64,000 nucleotides of DNA from Prevotella herbatica (GCF_017347605.1 NZ_AP024484.1:1124501-1188500); one strand, 5' to 3'. Counted from the first letter of the stretch, positions 9,033-19,021 are shown. The notes: a model not told the origin generated them from the letters alone. A program made the numbers and translations.

Positions 9033-9084
9033 CATAAAAAATATTCGAGAGCCTTCCATTATTGCGGAAAAGCTCCCGAATTTT
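9033..9084 (-). terminator. Intrinsic terminator downstream of the small gene
   Basis: An imperfect stem pairs about 9068-9082 with 9043-9057 (ATTCGnGAGC ... GCTCnCGAAT), followed on the minus strand by a T-rich run at 9036-9042. It sits 100 nt after the stop of the 38-codon gene and faces the same way. Confidence 0.65.
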
Positions 9085-9187
9085 ATTGAATTATAATTAT
9101 CTTATAATTCATATAGATCATCTTCCTATAATGACAGCTAATTTAGCTAAAAATGAGATATCAAATATAAGAAAACGTATTCATATT

Positions 9188-9304
9188 TCAATTATACCAC
9201 ACATCAGTAGAAATTATTTGAACTTGTGTGGGTCCTTTATCATTTTCCTCATCACGAGTGTAAACTTTAAGGATCTGCTCTTGTAGCGCCTTGTTAGTTT
9301 TCAT
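9188..9304 (-). CDS. Small protein, 38 residues, unknown function
   Basis: ATG at 9302-9304, stop TGA at 9188-9190. The product begins MKTNKALQEQILKVYTRDEE, is charged and soluble-looking, and ends in VWYN; there is no signal peptide or membrane segment. I do not recognise the family. Support for a real gene comes from context: an excellent TTG-N20-TAnnTTTG promoter lies just upstream (9348-9378), predicting a 37-nt leader, and an intrinsic terminator on the same strand lies downstream (9033-9084). It stands alone, so neighbours give no functional clue. Confidence 0.55.
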   Translation of the reverse strand: MKTNKALQEQILKVYTRDEENDKGPTQVQIISTDVWYN

Positions 9305-9347
9305 GATCATTCAATTTAATTAATCAATGCGATATTACATCTTACCG

Positions 9348-9378
9348 CAAATATAATAATAATTATAGTTGCTGTCAA
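9348..9378 (-). promoter_or_regulatory. Bacteroidetes-type promoter of the small gene
   Basis: On the minus strand TATATTTG occupies 9348-9355 and TTG 9376-9378, separated by 20 nt. Start of transcription is expected near 9341, 37 nt before the ATG. Confidence 0.7.
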
Positions 9379-9847
9379 GAGCTATAATAATAATAAGCTA
9401 TTTTTTTAGCATTAATTGTATCATTTTCAACATTACATCATTAATTATAAATATTGTATGCAATGATTAACTACTTTTTAAATTCTATCAGATTCATCCT
9501 AGACTTTAAGCTATATGTTCGTCATATAAAGTTAAACAGGCCTTCATTTGTGAATATATACGCATCCTAAATTAAACAAAAAAACTAGATTAAAATTTTA
9601 CTTTACGAGCATAATAAATAAAATAATCAACTAAAGAATGCAAATAATGAAAGCAGTTACTATATACTTAATGGAATATATAATTATTTACACTTATCTA
9701 TTTTTTACGAACTAGTAATACTTTCAAAACTTAATCACTTAGAAATAACAATCGATATAATAAGTATGCACTACCTCAACTAACAATATTATAATTAATA
9801 AACCATATTCTAATATAAGTAGAGACGTATTTAAAATAGAATTAAGA
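9379..9847. other. AT-rich intergenic DNA, nothing recognised
   Basis: About 470 bp rich in A and T with stop codons in all frames. No coding sequence, structured RNA or long repeat was recognised. It separates the small gene from the 3' end of the lipoprotein gene. Confidence 0.6.
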
Positions 9848-10633
9848 TCATCTTATTGTCGGTATTTGAAACTCAGTGGGAAAAGTTTGTTGCTTTCCAC
9901 TTACGAACACAGATAAATTAAGATTGATAACACCTCGTGATAAACGATGATCAGCTAAAACAAGAGCCGTGTAACGAATACCTGTTCCTGGAAGTATCTT
10001 TTCTATGTGTATACTAGGAGATATTTTGATATGATTATTTCCTGTCGTTTCAATAACTTTTGGCTGAACATCAACGAGAGTTTCAGAACTATGATTCATC
10101 ACTTCAAAAATTATCTTACTAAGTTCACCCCTTTGTATTTTTCCATCCATATTATCGTCTATAAAACGAGCATTACGTATTTCAATAACAGGCTGATATG
10201 TTATTCCAGGACTTGGGGTTGAGGTTTCTTTGCTAACAGGAAGCCTAGTACTATTATTTGTAGTATAATCTGAGCTATTAAAATCATAAATCCTGTCATC
10301 ACCAGAATTACTCTCATCAACAATGTTGTCTTGATATTGCGGTTGCACACTATATGTTTGCTCCAGCGCAACGGGCGCCCCAACATCACGGCAACGTGCA
10401 TTATCAACTCGCTGATCAGCAGCATTACCAACAACAGCACCAACGACTGCTCCACCAGCCATACCAACAATAGTTCCTATATCTGAACCTCGTGGTCCAT
10501 TAGCGATACCTCCTATGGCACTTCCAAGTATTGAACCTAGATTAGAACCGATAAAAGCACCATCTCCAGTATAAGTCCCGCAGCTACCAAGTATCAAAGC
10601 TATGGCAGCAAACATAATCATTGTCTTTCTCAT
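9848..10633 (-). CDS. Glycine-zipper outer-membrane-type lipoprotein
   Basis: A 261-residue protein with a lipoprotein signal peptide: MRKTMIMFAAIALILGSCG, lipobox LGSC with Cys18. Residues 25-75 are a glycine zipper (repeated GxxxG in GAFIGSNLGSILGSAIGG and GMAGGAVVGAVVGNAAD), a feature of envelope proteins that insert in or span membranes. A low-complexity Asn/Ser/Thr linker follows, and then a beta-rich C-terminal domain from about residue 145 with an NARFIDDNMDGKIQRGE stretch like a calcium-binding loop. Function unknown. A weak promoter-like TATCTTCG lies at 10658-10665. It is a single-gene unit downstream of the rplQ terminator. Confidence 0.75.
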   Translation of the reverse strand: MRKTMIMFAAIALILGSCGTYTGDGAFIGSNLGSILGSAIGGIANGPRGSDIGTIVGMAGGAVVGAVVGNAADQRVDNARCRDVGAPVALEQTYSVQPQYQDNIVDESNSGDDRIYDFNSSDYTTNNSTRLPVSKETSTPSPGITYQPVIEIRNARFIDDNMDGKIQRGELSKIIFEVMNHSSETLVDVQPKVIETTGNNHIKISPSIHIEKILPGTGIRYTALVLADHRLSRGVINLNLSVFVSGKQQTFPTEFQIPTIR

Positions 10634-10721
10634 AATATTGCTTTGATAATAATATGGCGAAGATACGATAAAATAGACTTATAAAAAAGGATTTTTACCT
10701 AAATCTATATGGGGAAATCCC

Positions 10722-10760
10722 TAAAAATAAAAAAAGCGCAATGTAAAAACATTGCGCTTC
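10722..10760 (-). terminator. Terminator of the ribosomal protein superoperon
   Basis: A perfect 10-bp stem (AAGCGCAATG at 10750-10759 on the minus strand paired with 10734-10743), a 6-nt loop and a long T-rich tail at 10723-10735. It lies just downstream of rplQ and closes the S12-to-L17 gene cluster. Confidence 0.9.
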
Positions 10761-10788
10761 TCTCGTATGTGAAGTATAATCGTTTAAA

Positions 10789-11271
10789 TTACTCTGCTTT
10801 TGGAGCTTCCTCTGTCTCAGCAACAGGAGTCTCAACAGGAGCTTCAGCCTTTGTTGGCTTACGGCTACGGCGAGTCTTCTTAACTGCTGCCTTTGGTGTC
10901 TTTGCCATGTTCTCATCGAAATCTACGAGCTCAATGAAAGCAATGTCAGCAGCATCACCCTGACGTGTTCCCAATTTAATTACGCGGGTATAACCACCAG
11001 GACGATTAGCCACCTTAGCTGCAACCTCTCCGAAGAGTTCTTTAATAGCGAACTTATTCTGAAGATAACGGAAAACCACACGACGTGAGTTTGTTGTATC
11101 TTCTTTTGAGCGTGTGATTAACGGCTCAACATACTTCTTCAAGGCCTTTGCCTTTGCAAGTGTCGTAGTGATTCTTTTGTGCATTATCAAAGATATAGCC
11201 ATATTTGCTAACATGGCATCACGATGAGATGCAGTACGACCTAGGTGGTTGAATTTTTTATTATGTCTCAT
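10789..11271 (-). CDS. rplQ: 50S ribosomal protein L17
   Basis: A 160-residue protein starting [20 protein letters not shown], the L17 signature. The conserved domain covers residues 1-120. The last 40 residues form a Lys/Ala/Pro/Glu-rich tail ([17 protein letters not shown]) that E. coli L17 lacks but Bacteroidales proteins often have. Last gene of the alpha segment, directly after rpoA, and followed by a strong terminator. Confidence 0.97.
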   Translation of the reverse strand: MRHNKKFNHLGRTASHRDAMLANMAISLIMHKRITTTLAKAKALKKYVEPLITRSKEDTTNSRRVVFRYLQNKFAIKELFGEVAAKVANRPGGYTRVIKLGTRQGDAADIAFIELVDFDENMAKTPKAAVKKTRRSRKPTKAEAPVETPVAETEEAPKAE

Positions 11272-11304
11272 TTTTGTTTTTTCTATTAGAGGACAGGTGA
11301 TTGA

Positions 11305-12297
11305 TTAATCCTTGTCCAGTTTATACTTTGAAATGTCGGTTCCAAATGACAGATTCAGACTTTCCAGCAAATCATCAAGCTCAGAAAGCGATTTCTTACC
11401 AAAGTTACGGAACTTAAGAAGGTCAGTTTTATTGAACTGAACCAAGTCACCAAGAGTCTCCACATCAGCAGCTTTCAAACAGTTAAGTGCACGAACACTA
11501 AGGTTCATGTCGACCAACTTAGTCTTTAGCAACTGGCGCATGTGTAGAATTTCCTCATCAAACTCCTGATTGCCTTCCTGATCTGGAGATTCCAATGTAA
11601 TCTTTTCATCAGAGAATAACATGAAGTGATAAATAAGTATCTTGGCAGCTTCCTTAAGAGCATCCTTCGGCTGAATAGAACCGTCCGTAGTAACTTCAAT
11701 AACCAATTTGTCATAGTCGGTCTTTTGCTCGACACGATATGGCTCAACTGAATATTTTACGTTGCGGATAGGGGTGTAAATAGAATCGATTGGAATAACG
11801 TTGACATCAGTGCAGAACTCACGATTTTCATCAGCAGGAATATAACCCCTACCTTTGTTAATAGTAAGATCAATCTGCATCATGGCTTTGGCATCCAAAT
11901 GACAAATCACCAAATCAGGGTTTAACACTTCAAATCCAGTCAAATACTTACCAATATCACCTGCCTTGAATTCCGTAGAATTCTCAACAGTGATACTAAC
12001 TTTCTCATTCTCGAATTCTTCTACTACTTGCTTGAATCTTACTTGCTTCAAATTCAAGATAATGTTGGTCACATCTTCCTTTACACCAGGTACTGAAGAA
12101 AACTCATGCTCAACACCCGAAATACGGATTGTGTTGATGGCATAACCCTCCAGAGATGAAAGGAGAATGCGGCGCAAAGCGTTACCTACGGTAACACCAA
12201 AGCCAGGCTCAAGAGGACGAAATTCGAACTTGCCGAACTTGTCATTAGCCTCCAACATTACAACTTTATCAGGTTTTTGAAATGCTAATATCGCCAT
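11305..12297 (-). CDS. rpoA: RNA polymerase alpha subunit
   Basis: A 330-residue protein. The N-terminal dimerisation and assembly domain (about 1-235) contains [20 protein letters not shown]. The C-terminal DNA-binding domain (about 255-325) includes [13 protein letters not shown] and [12 protein letters not shown], the helix-hairpin-helix that contacts UP elements and activators. It lies between rpsD and rplQ, as in most bacterial alpha operons. Confidence 0.98.
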   Translation of the reverse strand: MAILAFQKPDKVVMLEANDKFGKFEFRPLEPGFGVTVGNALRRILLSSLEGYAINTIRISGVEHEFSSVPGVKEDVTNIILNLKQVRFKQVVEEFENEKVSITVENSTEFKAGDIGKYLTGFEVLNPDLVICHLDAKAMMQIDLTINKGRGYIPADENREFCTDVNVIPIDSIYTPIRNVKYSVEPYRVEQKTDYDKLVIEVTTDGSIQPKDALKEAAKILIYHFMLFSDEKITLESPDQEGNQEFDEEILHMRQLLKTKLVDMNLSVRALNCLKAADVETLGDLVQFNKTDLLKFRNFGKKSLSELDDLLESLNLSFGTDISKYKLDKD

Positions 12298-12309
12298 TAA
12301 TTCAATGAT

Positions 12310-12915
12310 TTATTTAGAGTACAACTCAACGATTAATTGTTCCTTTATATTCTCAGGGATGTCTGCACGCTCTGGCTTATGCAAGAACTTTCCACTCTTG
12401 GTATTCTCGTCCCACTCCATCCAAGGATACTTGCTATGATTGAAACCAGCTAGAGCAGCTTCAACAACTTCAAGAGACTTAGATTTTTCACGGAGAGCAA
12501 CGATCATTCCTGGCTTTACTGAGAAAGATGGAATATTCACTACAGTTCCATCTACAGTGATATGCTTGTGACCAACCAACTGACGGGCTGCTGCACGTGT
12601 AGGAGCAATACCAAGACGGAAGACAACATTATCAAGACGGCACTCAAGGCTCTGAAGAAGAACCTCACCAGTGATACCGTCAGACTTTGCAGCCTTAGTA
12701 AACATATTACGGAACTGACGCTCTAGTACACCATAAGTGTACTTAGCTTTCTGCTTCTCTGCCAACATGACACCGTACTCAGATACTTTTCTGCGACGGT
12801 TGTTGCCATGCTGTCCAGGAGGGAAGTTTCTCTTGGACAAAACTTTGTCTGCGCCGAATATTGGTTCACCAAATCGACGTGCAATTTTAGATTTCGGACC
12901 TATATATCTTGCCAT
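12310..12915 (-). CDS. rpsD: 30S ribosomal protein S4
   Basis: A 201-residue primary 16S rRNA-binding protein. It begins [20 protein letters not shown] and carries the S4 RNA-binding domain at about residues 92-155 ([30 protein letters not shown]). The N-terminal region has no zinc-binding cysteines, so it is the zinc-free form. Located between rpsK and rpoA. In enterobacteria S4 is the alpha-operon autoregulator; nothing here tests that. Confidence 0.97.
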   Translation of the reverse strand: MARYIGPKSKIARRFGEPIFGADKVLSKRNFPPGQHGNNRRRKVSEYGVMLAEKQKAKYTYGVLERQFRNMFTKAAKSDGITGEVLLQSLECRLDNVVFRLGIAPTRAAARQLVGHKHITVDGTVVNIPSFSVKPGMIVALREKSKSLEVVEAALAGFNHSKYPWMEWDENTKSGKFLHKPERADIPENIKEQLIVELYSK

Positions 12916-12949
12916 AATATAAAAATATGTGCGTTAATTTTTAAAAATA

Positions 12950-13339
12950 TTATACCTTACGACGCTTTGGAGGACGGCAACCATTATGTGGTAATGGTGT
13001 AACGTCTACAATCTCTGTAACCTGTATTCCTGATGCGTTTACCGCACGGATAGCAGACTCGCGACCGTTACCGGGACCTTTAACGTATGCCTTAACCTTA
13101 CGAAGACCAAGTTCAAACGCTACCTTAGCACAATCCTCACCTGCCATCTGTGCAGCATAAGGAGTATTCTTCTTAGAACCACGGAAACCCATCTTACCAG
13201 CTGAAGACCATGAAATGATCTGACCTTCACTGTTAGCAAGAGATACTATAATATTATTAAAAGAACTATGAACATGAAGCTGACCTATTGCGTCAACCTT
13301 TACGTTTCTTTTTTTAGATGTTGCTTTTGTCTTTGCCAT
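12950..13339 (-). CDS. rpsK: 30S ribosomal protein S11
   Basis: A 129-residue protein of the small-subunit platform. Conserved stretches include [30 protein letters not shown] and the C-terminal [18 protein letters not shown]. Its N-terminal extension is lysine-rich ([15 protein letters not shown]). Nineteen nucleotides separate it from rpsM. Confidence 0.97.
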   Translation of the reverse strand: MAKTKATSKKRNVKVDAIGQLHVHSSFNNIIVSLANSEGQIISWSSAGKMGFRGSKKNTPYAAQMAGEDCAKVAFELGLRKVKAYVKGPGNGRESAIRAVNASGIQVTEIVDVTPLPHNGCRPPKRRKV

Positions 13340-13357
13340 AATTAATTTCCTTTAAAA

Positions 13358-13738
13358 TTACTTAGTAGCCTTCTTTTTATTAGCAACAGTCTTCTTCTTA
13401 CCCTTGCGAGTACGAGCGTTGTTCTTAGTACTCTGACCACGAACAGGAAGACCATTACGATGTCTAACTCCACGATAGCAACCAATATCCATCAGTCGCT
13501 TGATATTCATTTGGATTTCTGAACGAAGTTCACCTTCTACTTTGAACCCAGCGCCGATAATTTCACGGATTTTGGCTGCCTGATCGTCAGTCCATTCGCT
13601 GACCTTCAGGTCGCGGCTAACGCCGGCCTTATCCAATATCTTTGCTGAACTACTTCGACCTACACCATAGATATAAGTCAATGCGATTTCGCCACGCTTA
13701 TTCTGGGGCAAATCTACTCCAACAATTCTTATTGCCAT
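13358..13738 (-). CDS. rpsM: 30S ribosomal protein S13
   Basis: A 126-residue protein of the 30S head that contacts the P-site tRNA. It starts [20 protein letters not shown], has the [18 protein letters not shown] motif and ends in a basic tail ([18 protein letters not shown]). First gene after rpmJ, with about 107 nt between them, the largest gap in this part of the operon. Confidence 0.97.
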   Translation of the reverse strand: MAIRIVGVDLPQNKRGEIALTYIYGVGRSSSAKILDKAGVSRDLKVSEWTDDQAAKIREIIGAGFKVEGELRSEIQMNIKRLMDIGCYRGVRHRNGLPVRGQSTKNNARTRKGKKKTVANKKKATK

Positions 13739-13845
13739 TTTAAATTGAATAAAAAAATTTAATAATTTGAATTTAATTCTCGCTAAAGAACGTGCAAAGT
13801 TAGAAATAAAATTTCATTTAAATCAACTTTTACGATACTTTAACA

Positions 13846-13962
13846 TTAACCCTGACGCAATTTAAACTTAGGGTTTTTCTTGTTGATAACGAACAGACGA
13901 CCTTTACGACGAACGATCTTACAGTCTGCTGTACGCTTCTTTAATGATGCTCTTGTTTTCAT
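13846..13962 (-). CDS. rpmJ: 50S ribosomal protein L36, zinc-free form
   Basis: A 38-residue protein found by translating the gap between infA and rpsM: ATG at 13960-13962, stop at 13846-13848. It begins [20 protein letters not shown] and ends FKLRQG. Of the four zinc ligands of E. coli L36 (three Cys and one His) only Cys14 remains, so this is the C-minus form. It lies 18 nt downstream of infA, the usual place for rpmJ. Confidence 0.95.
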   Translation of the reverse strand: MKTRASLKKRTADCKIVRRKGRLFVINKKNPKFKLRQG

Positions 13963-13980
13963 ATCTTTATGTATGATGAA

Positions 13981-14199
13981 TTATTTGTATCTGAAAACGA
14001 TTCTGCCTTTTGTCAAATCATAAGGACTCATCTCTACCTTCACCTTATCACCAGGAAGGATTTTAATGTAATGCATACGCATTTTACCAGAGATGTGAGC
14101 TATAATCTGAACTCCATTTTCAAGTTCTACACGAAACATTGCATTAGAAAGATTCTCCACAATTGTTCCATCCTGCTCTATAGCGGATTGTTTTGCCAT
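13981..14199 (-). CDS. infA: Translation initiation factor IF-1
   Basis: A 72-residue S1/OB-fold protein that binds the 30S A site. It contains [20 protein letters not shown] and [21 protein letters not shown], both characteristic of IF-1. It sits between map and rpmJ, an arrangement shared with many bacteria. Confidence 0.97.
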   Translation of the reverse strand: MAKQSAIEQDGTIVENLSNAMFRVELENGVQIIAHISGKMRMHYIKILPGDKVKVEMSPYDLTKGRIVFRYK

Positions 14200-14212
14200 A
14201 TAATTATTCTAC

Positions 14213-14998
14213 TTAATGATTCTCAATTTCTTCAAACGTTGATAAAATCTCAGCCTTACCTTTACGTATTGCTATAGTATGCTCAAAATGAGCTGCTGGT
14301 TTACGATCCCTAGTTATTATACTCCATTTATCAGGAAGCATCCATATCTTGCGATCGCCCATAGTAATCATCGGTTCAATAGCTATGCACATCCCTGCCT
14401 TTAGCATTACTCCATTTCCCTTTGAACCGTAGTTCGGGACCTGGGGTGCTTCATGCATTTCCTTACCAATGCCATGACCGGTTAATTCTCGGACAACTCC
14501 ATAACCGCATTCTTCACAATATTCCTGTACAGCCGCACCTATATCACCAACGTGCTTACCTGCCACAGCCTGTTCTATCCCTAGATACAAAGATTTTTTA
14601 GTAACTTCCAGAAGTTTACTTACTTCAGATGAGATTTCGCCAACAGCAAACGTATAGCAAGAATCTCCATTGTATCCGTCTAAAAGCGTGCCACAATCTA
14701 TTGATATAATGTCTCCGTCTTTTAGAACGACCTTATCGCTTGGTATACCATGAACAACAATGTCGTTAACAGAAGTACAGATTGAAGCTGGATAAGGCTC
14801 TCCAAATGGATTGGGAAAGTTCTTAAAGGTAGGTGTTGCACCATGATCCCTTATAAACTCATCCGCAATCTTATCCAATTGGAGAGTCGTGACACCAGGC
14901 TTAATATTTCTACCCAATTCTGCCAAAGTAGCACCGACAAGTCGGTTTGCTCGACGCATTAGGTCTATTTCATCTTCAGTCTTCAGAAATATTTTCAT
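14213..14998 (-). CDS. map: Methionine aminopeptidase, type I
   Basis: A 261-residue M24A enzyme that removes the initiator Met. Metal-ligand regions are visible: SIDCGTLLDGYNGDSCYTF (two Asp), ELTGHGIGKEMHEAPQVPNY (His), IAIEPMITMG (Glu) and FEHTIAIRKG (Glu). A TTG at 15004 extends the frame by two codons; the ATG at 14998 (MKIFLKTEDEIDLMRRA) is preferred. Placed between secY and infA. Confidence 0.96.
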   Translation of the reverse strand: MKIFLKTEDEIDLMRRANRLVGATLAELGRNIKPGVTTLQLDKIADEFIRDHGATPTFKNFPNPFGEPYPASICTSVNDIVVHGIPSDKVVLKDGDIISIDCGTLLDGYNGDSCYTFAVGEISSEVSKLLEVTKKSLYLGIEQAVAGKHVGDIGAAVQEYCEECGYGVVRELTGHGIGKEMHEAPQVPNYGSKGNGVMLKAGMCIAIEPMITMGDRKIWMLPDKWSIITRDRKPAAHFEHTIAIRKGKAEILSTFEEIENH

Positions 14999-15012
14999 TT
15001 CCAAGAACCTGA

Positions 15013-16353
15013 TTAATATGCTGAAACGCCACCGTTGTTACGTGTGTGTCCGGAATTCAGAAGTCCGTCATAGTGACGCATCATCAAATGACTCTCTATT
15101 TGTTGGAGCGTATCAATAACAACACCAACAAGAATCAGAAGGGATGTACCACCAAAGAACTGTGAAAAAGCCTGCTGAACATCAAGAAGACCAGCAAGAG
15201 CAGGCATAACAGCGATAAACGCAATAAACAAAGAACCAGGCAAAGTTATACGAGACATTATGGTGTCAATATACTCAGCCGTATCCTTTCCTGGTTTTAT
15301 ACCAGGGATAAATCCATTATTACGTTTCATGTCCTCAGCCATCTGAGTTGGATTCAATGTAATTGCAGTATAAAAATACGTGAACGCTATAATCAATATA
15401 ACATAAACGGCATTATACAGTGGACTGTGATTATCCATCAATGAACGAACAACCCATGAGGCATTCTCACTCTGATATTTAACTATAGCCAAAGGAATGA
15501 ACATCAAAGCCTGAGCAAAGATGATAGGCATCACATTAGCAGCAAATAGCTTCAATGGAATGTACTGACGAGCACCACCATACTGCTTGTTTCCAACAAG
15601 ACGTTTGGCATACTGTACAGGTATCTTGCGAGTTCCCTGCACCAAAAGAATTGATGCACAAACTACTGCATAGAGAATAAGAATCTCAGCAATAAACATC
15701 ACAAGTCCACCACCAGATATGGCAGTAAATCGTGAGCTTACCTCCTGGACGAATGCTTGAGGCAAACGTGCCATTATACCGATCATAATGATCAATGAGA
15801 TTCCATTTCCGACACCCTTATCAGTAATGCGCTCACCAAGCCAAAGGATGAACATACTACCTGCTGCCAAGATGATAGTTGCGGGAATAATAAAGATAGT
15901 CCAAGAGATGCCGCTAGCCAATGCTTGACTAGCTTGCACCTTTAGGTTCATTAAGTATGCAGGTGCCTGAAAAACCAATATAGCTATTGTGAGCAGACGA
16001 GTATACCAATTTATCTTTTTATGACCGCTCTCACCTTCGCGCTGCATCTTTTGGAAATAAGGCACAGCGACAGCAAGGAGCTGCATAACGATAGAAGCTG
16101 AGATGTAGGGCATAATTCCAAGTGCGAAGATTGACGCATTAGAAAATGCACCACCAGAGAACATGTCCAACAGCGACATTAGACCGCCCGCAGTTTGCGA
16201 CTGAAGAGTTGCTAACTTAGCCGGGTTGATACCTGGAAGTACAACGAACGACCCGAAACGATATATTGCCGTGAAGAGAATGGTTATAAGGAGACGCTGA
16301 CGCAAATCCTCAACCTTCCAACAGTTCTTTAGTGTCTCAAAAAACTTTTTCAT
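15013..16353 (-). CDS. secY: Protein translocase subunit SecY
   Basis: A 446-residue, ten-helix channel protein. Recognisable blocks are LPGINPAKL, the plug-region MLSGGAFSNASIFALGIMPY-type sequence, WLGERITDKGVGNGISLIIM and NPTQMAEDMKRNNGFIPGI in the cytoplasmic C5 loop. It partners SecE, encoded at 41926-42117. Located after rplO as in the spc operon generally. Confidence 0.97.
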   Translation of the reverse strand: MKKFFETLKNCWKVEDLRQRLLITILFTAIYRFGSFVVLPGINPAKLATLQSQTAGGLMSLLDMFSGGAFSNASIFALGIMPYISASIVMQLLAVAVPYFQKMQREGESGHKKINWYTRLLTIAILVFQAPAYLMNLKVQASQALASGISWTIFIIPATIILAAGSMFILWLGERITDKGVGNGISLIIMIGIMARLPQAFVQEVSSRFTAISGGGLVMFIAEILILYAVVCASILLVQGTRKIPVQYAKRLVGNKQYGGARQYIPLKLFAANVMPIIFAQALMFIPLAIVKYQSENASWVVRSLMDNHSPLYNAVYVILIIAFTYFYTAITLNPTQMAEDMKRNNGFIPGIKPGKDTAEYIDTIMSRITLPGSLFIAFIAVMPALAGLLDVQQAFSQFFGGTSLLILVGVVIDTLQQIESHLMMRHYDGLLNSGHTRNNGGVSAY

Positions 16354-16357
16354 TTAC

Positions 16358-16804
16358 TTAGATTATAGTTGCGTTACCACCTACTGCCTTAATAGCTTCT
16401 TCGGCAGTCTTAGAGAATGCATTTGCTTCAACTTCTAGTTTAGCTTTCAACTCACCATTACCAAGTACCTTTACAAGGTGCTTGCCGTTAGTAAGACCTG
16501 CTTCTTTAAGTTCCGCAATGCCAATCTTTGTGAGGTTCTTTTCCTCTGCGATTTTCTGTAGAACAGAAAGGTTTACTGCGAAATATTCTTTATGGTTGAT
16601 ATTCTTGAAACCAGCCTTAGGAATACGGCGCTGAAGAGGCATCTGACCACCTTCAAAACCAATCTTTCTCTTATAACCAGAACGAGATTTAGCACCCTTA
16701 TTACCACGTGTAGAGGTACCACCCAGTCCAGAACCCGTACCACGACCAATACGACGACGTGTATGTGTAGAGCCCTCAGCTGGTGTTAAATTATTTAATT
16801 TCAT
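16358..16804 (-). CDS. rplO: 50S ribosomal protein L15
   Basis: A 148-residue protein. The glycine/arginine-rich N-terminus ([19 protein letters not shown]) and [18 protein letters not shown] are diagnostic of L15, a late-assembly 23S rRNA-binding protein. Four nucleotides separate it from secY. Confidence 0.97.
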   Translation of the reverse strand: MKLNNLTPAEGSTHTRRRIGRGTGSGLGGTSTRGNKGAKSRSGYKRKIGFEGGQMPLQRRIPKAGFKNINHKEYFAVNLSVLQKIAEEKNLTKIGIAELKEAGLTNGKHLVKVLGNGELKAKLEVEANAFSKTAEEAIKAVGGNATII

Positions 16805-16829
16805 AATCGACTCGATATTAAAAGATTAA

Positions 16830-17006
16830 TTATTCAACTACGTTAACCAGGTGATGAACCTTGCGGATCATACCACGGATACTAGGAACGTCCTCAACTT
16901 CAACAACCTGAGAGATCTTATGAAGACCCAGGGCAAGAAGTGTGCGCTTCTGATCAACTGGATAACCGATTTTACTCTTTATCTGCTTGATTTTTATTGT
17001 TGCCAT
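16830..17006 (-). CDS. rpmD: 50S ribosomal protein L30
   Basis: A 58-residue protein located by translating between rpsE and rplO: ATG at 17004-17006, stop at 16830-16832. It begins [20 protein letters not shown] and contains [16 protein letters not shown], typical of bacterial short L30. It is 15 nt downstream of rpsE. Confidence 0.95.
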   Translation of the reverse strand: MATIKIKQIKSKIGYPVDQKRTLLALGLHKISQVVEVEDVPSIRGMIRKVHHLVNVVE

Positions 17007-17021
17007 TGTTTACTTCTCCTA

Positions 17022-17534
17022 TTAACCGTTAAATACTTTATCCATACTAATGCCACGATTGCCTGCTATTGTATAAGCATCACGCATCTGTGACAAAGCG
17101 GCGATTGTTGCCTTCACTAGGTTGTGAGGGTTAGATGAACCTTTAGACTTTGCGATAACATCAGTAACACCAACACTCTCAAGAACAGCACGCATGGCAC
17201 CACCAGCCTTTAGACCAGTACCAGCGGCAGCTGGCTTCAAAAGAACCTGAGCGCCACCAAACGAAACCTCTATTTCATGAGGAACAGTACCCTTGAGTAC
17301 AGGAACCTTCACAAGATTTTTCTTAGCTGCCTCTACACCCTTAGCTATAGCAGCAGTAACTTCACCAGCCTTACCTAAGCCCCAGCCGATAACTCCCTTA
17401 CCATCACCTACAACGACGATAGCAGAGAATGTGAATGTACGACCACCTTTTGTAACCTTAGTTACACGGTTGATAGCAACCAAACGATCTTTCAGTTCTG
17501 AGTCACTATTTACTTTTACTTTATTCATTGCCAT
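17022..17534 (-). CDS. rpsE: 30S ribosomal protein S5
   Basis: A 170-residue protein with the S5 double-stranded RNA-binding fold: [40 protein letters not shown] and, in the C-terminal half, [20 protein letters not shown]. Two in-frame ATGs lie six bases apart (17534 and 17528); the first is taken. S5 shapes the mRNA entry channel and decoding fidelity. Confidence 0.97.
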   Translation of the reverse strand: MAMNKVKVNSDSELKDRLVAINRVTKVTKGGRTFTFSAIVVVGDGKGVIGWGLGKAGEVTAAIAKGVEAAKKNLVKVPVLKGTVPHEIEVSFGGAQVLLKPAAAGTGLKAGGAMRAVLESVGVTDVIAKSKGSSNPHNLVKATIAALSQMRDAYTIAGNRGISMDKVFNG

Positions 17535-17540
17535 AATCGT

Positions 17541-17885
17541 TTAGAATTTTAATCCTCCCTCTCTAGCAGCGTCAGCAAGAGCTTGAACGCGGCCATGATA
17601 GAGATAGCCATTACGGTCGAAAACTACAGACTCAACACCAGCGGCCTTTGCTTTTTCAGCAACAATCTCACCAACTTTCTTAGCTTGGTCAACCTTAGCC
17701 AATTTTTCTAGACCAAGAGATGAAGCTGCAACAAGTGTCTTACCTGTCAAATCATTAATTACCTGAGCGTATATCTGCTTGTTAGAGCGGAAAACACTAA
17801 GACGTGGACGCTCAGCTGTTCCGTTTACACTCTTACGAATGCGGAACTTTATCTTAATTCGTCTTTCTACTTTCTTTGTTGTCAT
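17541..17885 (-). CDS. rplR: 50S ribosomal protein L18
   Basis: A 114-residue 5S rRNA-binding protein. Typical segments are [39 protein letters not shown] and the C-terminal [20 protein letters not shown]. Six nucleotides separate it from rpsE. Confidence 0.97.
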   Translation of the reverse strand: MTTKKVERRIKIKFRIRKSVNGTAERPRLSVFRSNKQIYAQVINDLTGKTLVAASSLGLEKLAKVDQAKKVGEIVAEKAKAAGVESVVFDRNGYLYHGRVQALADAAREGGLKF

Positions 17886-17905
17886 AATCGTAAAATCAAT
17901 TAAAA

Positions 17906-18478
17906 TTACTTAGCTGCAGCTGTCTTACCAGACTTTCTGCGAATAACCTCACCCTGGAACAGGATACCCTTTCCCTTGTAAGGTTCAGGCATACGGAAAG
18001 AACGAATTTTTGCACAAATAAGACCCAACAATTGCTTGTCAGTAGACTCAAGTGTAAGAATTGGATTCTGGTTTCTTTCAGACTTAGTCTCAACCTTAAC
18101 CTCACTAGGAAGTTCCATAAAGATAGGGTGTGTATAACCAAGTGAAAATTCAATGACATTACCCTGATTTGACACACGGTAACCTACACCTACAAGTTCC
18201 AAAACTTTCTTATAACCTTCACTTACACCAATAACCATATTGTTAACCAATGAGCGGTAGAGACCATGAAAAGCCTGCTTCTGCTTAACGTTAACTGGAC
18301 TATTCTCATCAACTGAGAATGTAATAGTACCTTCATTGTTATCTACAATAATTGAAGGGTCTATCTTCTGTGTAAGTTCTCCCTTAGGACCTTTAACTGT
18401 AATAACGTCGGTTTTCTTATCAAAACTAACAGTAACACCTGCAGGGATACTAATTGGCAATTTACCTATTCTTGACAT
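17906..18478 (-). CDS. rplF: 50S ribosomal protein L6
   Basis: A 190-residue protein beginning [17 protein letters not shown], the standard L6 start; an open frame extends ten codons upstream into rpsH but has no family support. Two repeated L6 domains cover about 10-85 and 90-175, with [20 protein letters not shown] in the second and the C-terminal [17 protein letters not shown]6 lies at the base of the L7/L12 stalk near the GTPase centre. Confidence 0.97.
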   Translation of the reverse strand: MSRIGKLPISIPAGVTVSFDKKTDVITVKGPKGELTQKIDPSIIVDNNEGTITFSVDENSPVNVKQKQAFHGLYRSLVNNMVIGVSEGYKKVLELVGVGYRVSNQGNVIEFSLGYTHPIFMELPSEVKVETKSERNQNPILTLESTDKQLLGLICAKIRSFRMPEPYKGKGILFQGEVIRRKSGKTAAAK

Positions 18479-18492
18479 ATAAAATCCTCCAA

Positions 18493-18888
18493 TTAATAAA
18501 TATAACAAAGGACCTCACCACCGATCTTAAGATCAGCAGCTTCCTTGTTAGTCATTACACCTTTAGATGTAGATAATATTGCAATACCTAATCCGTTAAT
18601 TACTCTCGGCATGTCTTTATAACCGGTATACTGACGCAAACCTGGTGTAGACACGCGCTTCAAACTCTTGATTGCGCTCTGCTTTGTTGAAGGGTCGTAT
18701 TTTAAAGCGACCTTGATTGAACCTTGAGGACCTTCCTCGATGAACTTGTAGTTCAAGATGTAACCTTTTTCAAAAAGGATCTTTGTAATCTCTTTTTTCA
18801 AGTTAGATGCAGGAACCTCAACAACACGATGATGAGCCATAATTGCATTTCTGAGCCTTGTCAGATAATCTGCTATTGGATCTGTCAT
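18493..18888 (-). CDS. rpsH: 30S ribosomal protein S8
   Basis: A 131-residue protein that binds the central domain of 16S rRNA. It starts MTDPIADYLTRLRNAIMAHH and ends in the conserved STSKGVMTNKEAADLKIGGE region. An unusually long 133-nt spacer with a hairpin separates it from rpsN upstream (see that entry). In E. coli S8 autoregulates the spc operon by binding mRNA near rplE. Confidence 0.97.
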   Translation of the reverse strand: MTDPIADYLTRLRNAIMAHHRVVEVPASNLKKEITKILFEKGYILNYKFIEEGPQGSIKVALKYDPSTKQSAIKSLKRVSTPGLRQYTGYKDMPRVINGLGIAILSTSKGVMTNKEAADLKIGGEVLCYIY

Positions 18889-19021
18889 AAAATATAAATG
18901 TTTAATTAATCGGGATATCCCGACAATATTAAAAAAAATTCAGATGAATCATGAAAAAGTGCTAGTGAAAAGGCCTATGCCAAAGCATTAATCCTTATCA
19001 CTAATCACAAGAACATTATCA
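18889..19021 (-). promoter_or_regulatory. Structured spacer between rpsN and rpsH
   Basis: In an operon whose other gaps are mostly under 40 nt, this one is 133 nt. It holds a 10-bp stem with one mismatch (18964-18973 with 18993-19002) enclosing a second ATGC/GCAT stem (18977-18980 with 18985-18988), a short T run after it on the minus strand, and a 12-bp perfect palindrome CGGGATATCCCG at 18911-18922. It could be an S8-type autoregulatory site or an attenuator; function not proved. Confidence 0.45.

Noticed and set aside
9062..9286. 74-codon frame on the plus strand
   Set aside because: Overlaps the terminator and the antisense side of the better supported 38-codon gene, has no promoter and looks random.
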